This document shows positions 6,112 through 9,048 of a stretch of DNA of 9,048 bases, piece by piece. The first letter of the stretch is position 1. Every line of letters begins with the position of its first letter. Made by a program: the position numbers and the translations under genes. Source of the DNA: Bacillota bacterium (GTDB lineage: Bacteria > Bacillota > Clostridia > Lachnospirales > Lachnospiraceae); the NCBI GenBank assembly GCA_023387655.1, contig JAEWHR010000251.1, forward strand, positions 1 through 9,048, in the 5' to 3' direction. The notes under the pieces were generated by a model. The model saw nothing but the letters and a program-made list of their open reading frames with translations, had not been told where the DNA came from and did no database searches.

Positions 6112-7524
6112 CTATGAAATAATCTCAAAAATAGTACCTTGGCTAAAATTAGCCACATTCATAGAATTATAAACACCAAGATATAATTTAGTTTGATCCA
6201 AATTTGTTCCTAAACTTACATAATAAGACGATTGAGATCCAAAATCATAATCGGTTTCAATTACACTAAAGTCATTTAGTTTACAATCAGGACGTATTCT
6301 GGTATATGCTATAACCCCTCGGTTTGGTGGGGGAGAGTCTTCATCTCGAGCCAGATCCGTAAACACAACGCTTCCAGTTAAATCAGATATTTCATTTCCC
6401 ATATAAGCCTGAACGCCGGTAAGTGCAGTTGCTCCAAATTTATCAGGTCTTGGATCTTTATGATAATAACAGGTTAAAGGCTGAAGGCGTAATATAGAAG
6501 TTTTTATAGCTTCATCGTAATATGCACTTGTTATCTCAGCTAAATCTGTAGTGTCAGAGCAGTTTTTGATGATAGATGTAGGAAATGCGCCTTCCCATCC
6601 TCGCCATCCAAGGTTTATAAAGCCATCCTGGTCAGGTTTTGAATTCATAAAAGAAGATTGAACAAGCTGAGGAACCGGAATTGGTCTATATTGATCAAAA
6701 GAATAAATCGACTCTACCAGATCCTGTCCGACATTTCCAACATATTTGATATAATGATTATTAATCTTTTGAAATGAGATACCTGGTATATTGCGGACCC
6801 CTTTTGCAATTACTGTAAGTATTTCTTGAACTAGCATAGGAAGTTCCTGAAAGCGTGTAACTATAGGCATATTATTTATAAAAGTATCCTTATCTACATC
6901 TATTTCGATAATCTTACCAGCAATCTCCATATCGTCTTGGCTTAAATTAAAAGGATCATAACCTGATCCACCATCTCCAGTTGTTAAAACAAGTTTTCTT
7001 GTTTCGGGTGAAAAGTTTAAGCTATTTACACCATTATGATTTAAAAATGGTCTTCTTAATTTAAGTAATGTCCTTCTTAATTGAGGCTGATCATTTCCTA
7101 ATAAAATCCATTCTTCTACTGTATCAATATGATCATATTGCGTTTCTCTATTTAACCATTTTAGGCTTAATGTTCTTGAGTCACACGGATTTGGTTCGAA
7201 AGATTTAAGAGCACCTGGACCCTGTGTTCCAGCTACTGAATAATGAAGATAAAATAGACCGTTATTCTTAAATTCAGGATGGAATGCTAGTCCTAACAAG
7301 CCACGTTCATCATATCCACCAGTAGAAGTACCTAATTCTAGTATTCGCGTACGAATATCTAAAAATGTCTCTATAACTCCATCACCGATATAAAATATTT
7401 CACCTATCTGGGTCGCTATAAAAAGTCTTTCGATTGAGTCGCCTGGAAGAATAGTCGTTTTTAAAACCGTAGGTAAATTTATATTAGTTACCATGGGTTG
7501 TAAATGAACTTTAACTTTTTTCAT
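6112..7524 (-). CDS. PQQ-dependent glucose/sorbosone dehydrogenase-like beta-propeller protein
   Basis: The 470-residue protein resembles the soluble glucose/sorbosone dehydrogenase family, six-bladed propellers that oxidise sugars with the cofactor PQQ. Visible signatures are ERGLLGLAFHP (73-83), the LNHNGVNSLNFSP segment with the candidate catalytic His163, TTGDGGSGYDP (181-191), GKIIEIDVD (203-211), KGVRNIPG (241-248), YVGNVGQDLVES (261-272) and NLGWRGWEG (304-312). The start is the ATG at 7522-7524, with AGGA 9 bases upstream; a later Met at residue 11 has no such site. Members are usually exported, but this one opens with a charged, non-hydrophobic stretch (MKKVKVHLQP) and has no signal peptide or lipobox, so it is predicted cytoplasmic. 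PQQ synthesis is not typical of clostridia and no pqq gene is in the window, so sugar oxidation is uncertain; a lactonase-like or binding role is possible. Confidence 0.85.
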   Translation of the reverse strand: MKKVKVHLQPMVTNINLPTVLKTTILPGDSIERLFIATQIGEIFYIGDGVIETFLDIRTRILELGTSTGGYDERGLLGLAFHPEFKNNGLFYLHYSVAGTQGPGALKSFEPNPCDSRTLSLKWLNRETQYDHIDTVEEWILLGNDQPQLRRTLLKLRRPFLNHNGVNSLNFSPETRKLVLTTGDGGSGYDPFNLSQDDMEIAGKIIEIDVDKDTFINNMPIVTRFQELPMLVQEILTVIAKGVRNIPGISFQKINNHYIKYVGNVGQDLVESIYSFDQYRPIPVPQLVQSSFMNSKPDQDGFINLGWRGWEGAFPTSIIKNCSDTTDLAEITSAYYDEAIKTSILRLQPLTCYYHKDPRPDKFGATALTGVQAYMGNEISDLTGSVVFTDLARDEDSPPPNRGVIAYTRIRPDCKLNDFSVIETDYDFGSQSSYYVSLGTNLDQTKLYLGVYNSMNVANFSQGTIFEIIS

Positions 7525-7672
7525 CGAACTATATCCTATTCCTTAATGATTTCTTTTATAAGAATATGATTAGAAATGTTCTATTATGCCAATGAGTCAA
7601 AACCTATAACATCATAAAATAATATGGGAAACAAATAATTTTATATAATTAGAAAGATTTTCATTTTTATTG

Positions 7673-7701
7673 TTGAAACAAATCTGCTTAGGAGATACAA
7701 T
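7673..7701 (+). promoter_or_regulatory. Sigma-A type promoter for the diguanylate cyclase gene
   Basis: TTGAAA (7673-7678, 5 of 6 to consensus) and TACAAT (7696-7701, 5 of 6) are separated by exactly 17 bases. Initiation near 7708 would give an unusually long leader of about 168 bases before the TTG at 7876. Confidence 0.65.
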
Positions 7702-7856
7702 GATGTGAACAATGCTATTTATTAGGTTATTGTATTTCTGGGGGGCTATAAAGTGCACAATTTATTTAAGTTATGAAATATTATGGGGTAAGATTATGTT
7801 ACATAGGTAATGGTTTTAAGTGTATATACCTCCAGATAAAGTATCGTCATATTTAG

Positions 7857-7865
7857 AAAGGATGG
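7857..7865 (+). promoter_or_regulatory. Ribosome binding site for the TTG start at 7876
   Basis: AAAGGATGG lies upstream of the TTG start, with about 10 bases between. An in-frame stop at 7837-7839 and no ATG or GTG between it and 7876 leave the TTG as the first usable start. Confidence 0.6.
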
Positions 7866-7875
7866 TTGGAACGTT

Positions 7876-8886
7876 TTGAACCAAAACAGTGTAAGCAATG
7901 ATAAATTGCTTGAAATTATTAATGTACAGACAGAAGTAGCTCAACAAGGTATGGATTTGAGTTGCATTATGGAATTAGTGACACATAGAACTCAACAAAT
8001 TACAAATGCAGATGGTGCTTCCGTCGAATTAATGGAGAATAATGAGCTCGTGTATAGCGCTGCTTCTGGACTTGCTGAGAAATTTCTAGGACTACGATTG
8101 GATATGGAGAAAAGCCTTTCTGGAGAATGTATAAGGGCGAGAATACCATTGATTAGTAACAATATTGAAACAGATGATCGAGTTAATAGAAATGCTTGTA
8201 GGAAGATTGGACTTAGCTCTATGATTGTAGTACCACTAGTCTATCGGAATGATGTCGTGGGTGTATTAAAGGTTCTTTCTAAAAATGCTGGTCATTTTAA
8301 AGAGGAAGATATCAAGATACTAGAGCTTATGTCAGGGCTTATAGCAGCAGAGATGTTTAGTGCAATGAAAAACGAAGAAAATGAGTTGTTTCATAAAGCT
8401 ACACATGACAGCCTGACAGGGATACCGAACCGATCTTTATTCTATGACCGGTTACGACAAAGATTATCAAAAGCTATGAGAAAAGAGGAGAATTTCGGAA
8501 TTATTTCTCTTGATATGGATGGTTTAAAAGAGATTAATGACAATTACGGTCATCGGGCTGGTGATGCAGCAATCAAAGAAATTGCCATGCGTATTAAGGG
8601 TTCGTTACGTGAATCTGACACAGTTGCGAGACTTGGAGGAGATGAGTTCGGAATCATTGCTTCTTCTGTATCGGACCGAAATGCTATCAGAACATTGATT
8701 CATCAAATTGATTATGAGATTACAAAAGTATTTGATTTTGAAGGTCAGAAAATAACTTTAAAAGCCAGTATCGGATATGCCTTATTTAGTGAAGATGGAA
8801 TTGAGTTAGAAGTTTTGATAGAAAAAGCGGATAAATCGATGTATGAAATGAAGAAAGAGCGGAAGGGTCCTGGGAATGTACGCTAA
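7876..8886 (+). CDS. GAF-GGDEF diguanylate cyclase
   Basis: The 336-residue cytoplasmic protein makes the second messenger c-di-GMP from two GTP. Residues about 10-165 form a GAF sensory domain (SLSGECIRARIPL at 80-92, then ETDDRVNRNACRKIGLSSMIVVPL, GVLKVLS). Residues about 172-336 form the cyclase: HDSLTGIPNRSLFYDRL (177-193), metal- and substrate-binding DMDGLKEIND (213-222), YGHRAGD (224-230) and an intact GGDEF at 254-258. An RESD motif (245-248) sits exactly five residues before GGDEF, matching the RxxD inhibitory site, so product feedback inhibition is expected. There is no membrane segment, EAL or HD-GYP domain. The GAF ligand is unknown. The gene starts with TTG, has its own promoter at 7673-7701 and a terminator at 8976-9010, and appears monocistronic. 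An active cyclase is likely because all key residues are present. Confidence 0.95.
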   Translation: MNQNSVSNDKLLEIINVQTEVAQQGMDLSCIMELVTHRTQQITNADGASVELMENNELVYSAASGLAEKFLGLRLDMEKSLSGECIRARIPLISNNIETDDRVNRNACRKIGLSSMIVVPLVYRNDVVGVLKVLSKNAGHFKEEDIKILELMSGLIAAEMFSAMKNEENELFHKATHDSLTGIPNRSLFYDRLRQRLSKAMRKEENFGIISLDMDGLKEINDNYGHRAGDAAIKEIAMRIKGSLRESDTVARLGGDEFGIIASSVSDRNAIRTLIHQIDYEITKVFDFEGQKITLKASIGYALFSEDGIELEVLIEKADKSMYEMKKERKGPGNVR

Positions 8887-8975
8887 GTAATATTTCAAAG
8901 CATACGTAAATTGTTATAGAGGAAATCTAAAGTGATATGTTAAGTTTAGTTAGCATTTCATAATATTGTTATAGG

Positions 8976-9010
8976 AAGCTCTAGAGCTAATAAGTTCTAG
9001 AGCTTTTATA
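8976..9010 (+). terminator. Intrinsic terminator of the diguanylate cyclase gene
   Basis: aagctctaga (8976-8985) pairs perfectly with tctagagctt (8996-9005) across a 10-base loop, followed by ttata and, slightly later, a seven-T run at 9016-9022. It lies 90 bases after the stop codon at 8886. The bases between (8887-8975) and the last 26 bases of the window show no gene or signal I can name. Confidence 0.8.
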
Positions 9011-9048
9011 TTGAATTTTTTTGAGGAAAAGAGAGAATAGAATTACGT

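Larger units (their letters stand above)
7525..7875. other. Divergent intergenic region
   Basis: This 351-base gap separates the divergent beta-propeller and diguanylate cyclase genes. It holds one good + strand promoter (7673-7701), a run of six G at 7740-7745, and A/T-rich sequence. I found no convincing - strand promoter for the beta-propeller gene, no credible small gene and no recognised riboswitch, including the c-di-GMP classes. Confidence 0.6.

Noticed and set aside
7525..7672. Promoter for the beta-propeller gene
   Set aside because: A TTGACT and several A/T hexamers are present, but none has a well-spaced -10 partner, so no call is made.
7774..7857. A 27-codon + strand open frame in the diguanylate cyclase leader
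   Set aside because: No ribosome site before its ATG and no recognisable features; it ends just before the gene's own ribosome site.

Overview
The window looks like an AT-rich chromosomal segment of a low-GC Gram-positive anaerobe, most likely a Clostridia/Lachnospiraceae-type Firmicute. The reasons are the strong A/T bias, purine-rich Shine-Dalgarno sites, two TTG starts, consensus sigma-A type promoters, a RocG/GudB-like glutamate dehydrogenase and a GAF-GGDEF protein. The species cannot be fixed from the sequence alone. No tRNA, rRNA, CRISPR array, transposase or phage gene is visible.

Layout: the 3' end of a + strand membrane-protein gene (2-97) converges on a large - strand gene, with a bidirectional terminator-like hairpin between them (224-264). 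The - strand then carries four genes in separate units. They are a 1042-residue multidomain protein (274-3402: GAF-like domain, PEP/pyruvate-binding ATP-grasp domain, unusual middle module, C-terminal nucleotidyltransferase), a glutamate dehydrogenase (3570-4856), a small six-helix membrane protein with a TTG start (5402-5914) and a PQQ/sorbosone-dehydrogenase-type beta-propeller protein without a signal peptide (6112-7524). A divergent + strand gene (7876-8886) encodes a soluble GAF-GGDEF diguanylate cyclase, followed by a good terminator.

Non-coding structure: well-formed promoters are visible for glutamate dehydrogenase (perfect -35 and -10, 16-bp spacer), for the multidomain gene (perfect -10) and for the diguanylate cyclase. 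The gap between the glutamate dehydrogenase promoter and the membrane gene holds a degenerate 20-23 bp minisatellite of about 12 units (5051-5317). The multidomain gene's promoter and Shine-Dalgarno site indicate a start at 3402, not at the upstream in-frame ATG at 3504, which lies inside a hairpin.

How the genes work together: no shared pathway is obvious. Glutamate dehydrogenase links amino-acid and 2-oxoglutarate pools, and the multidomain protein may sense or act near the PEP/pyruvate node, but they have separate promoters and any link is inference. The most unusual object is the 1042-residue protein. It keeps the nucleotide-binding half of PEP synthase/PPDK but lacks the recognisable phosphohistidine and PEP/pyruvate-barrel domains, and has a sensory domain in front and a nucleotidyltransferase behind.
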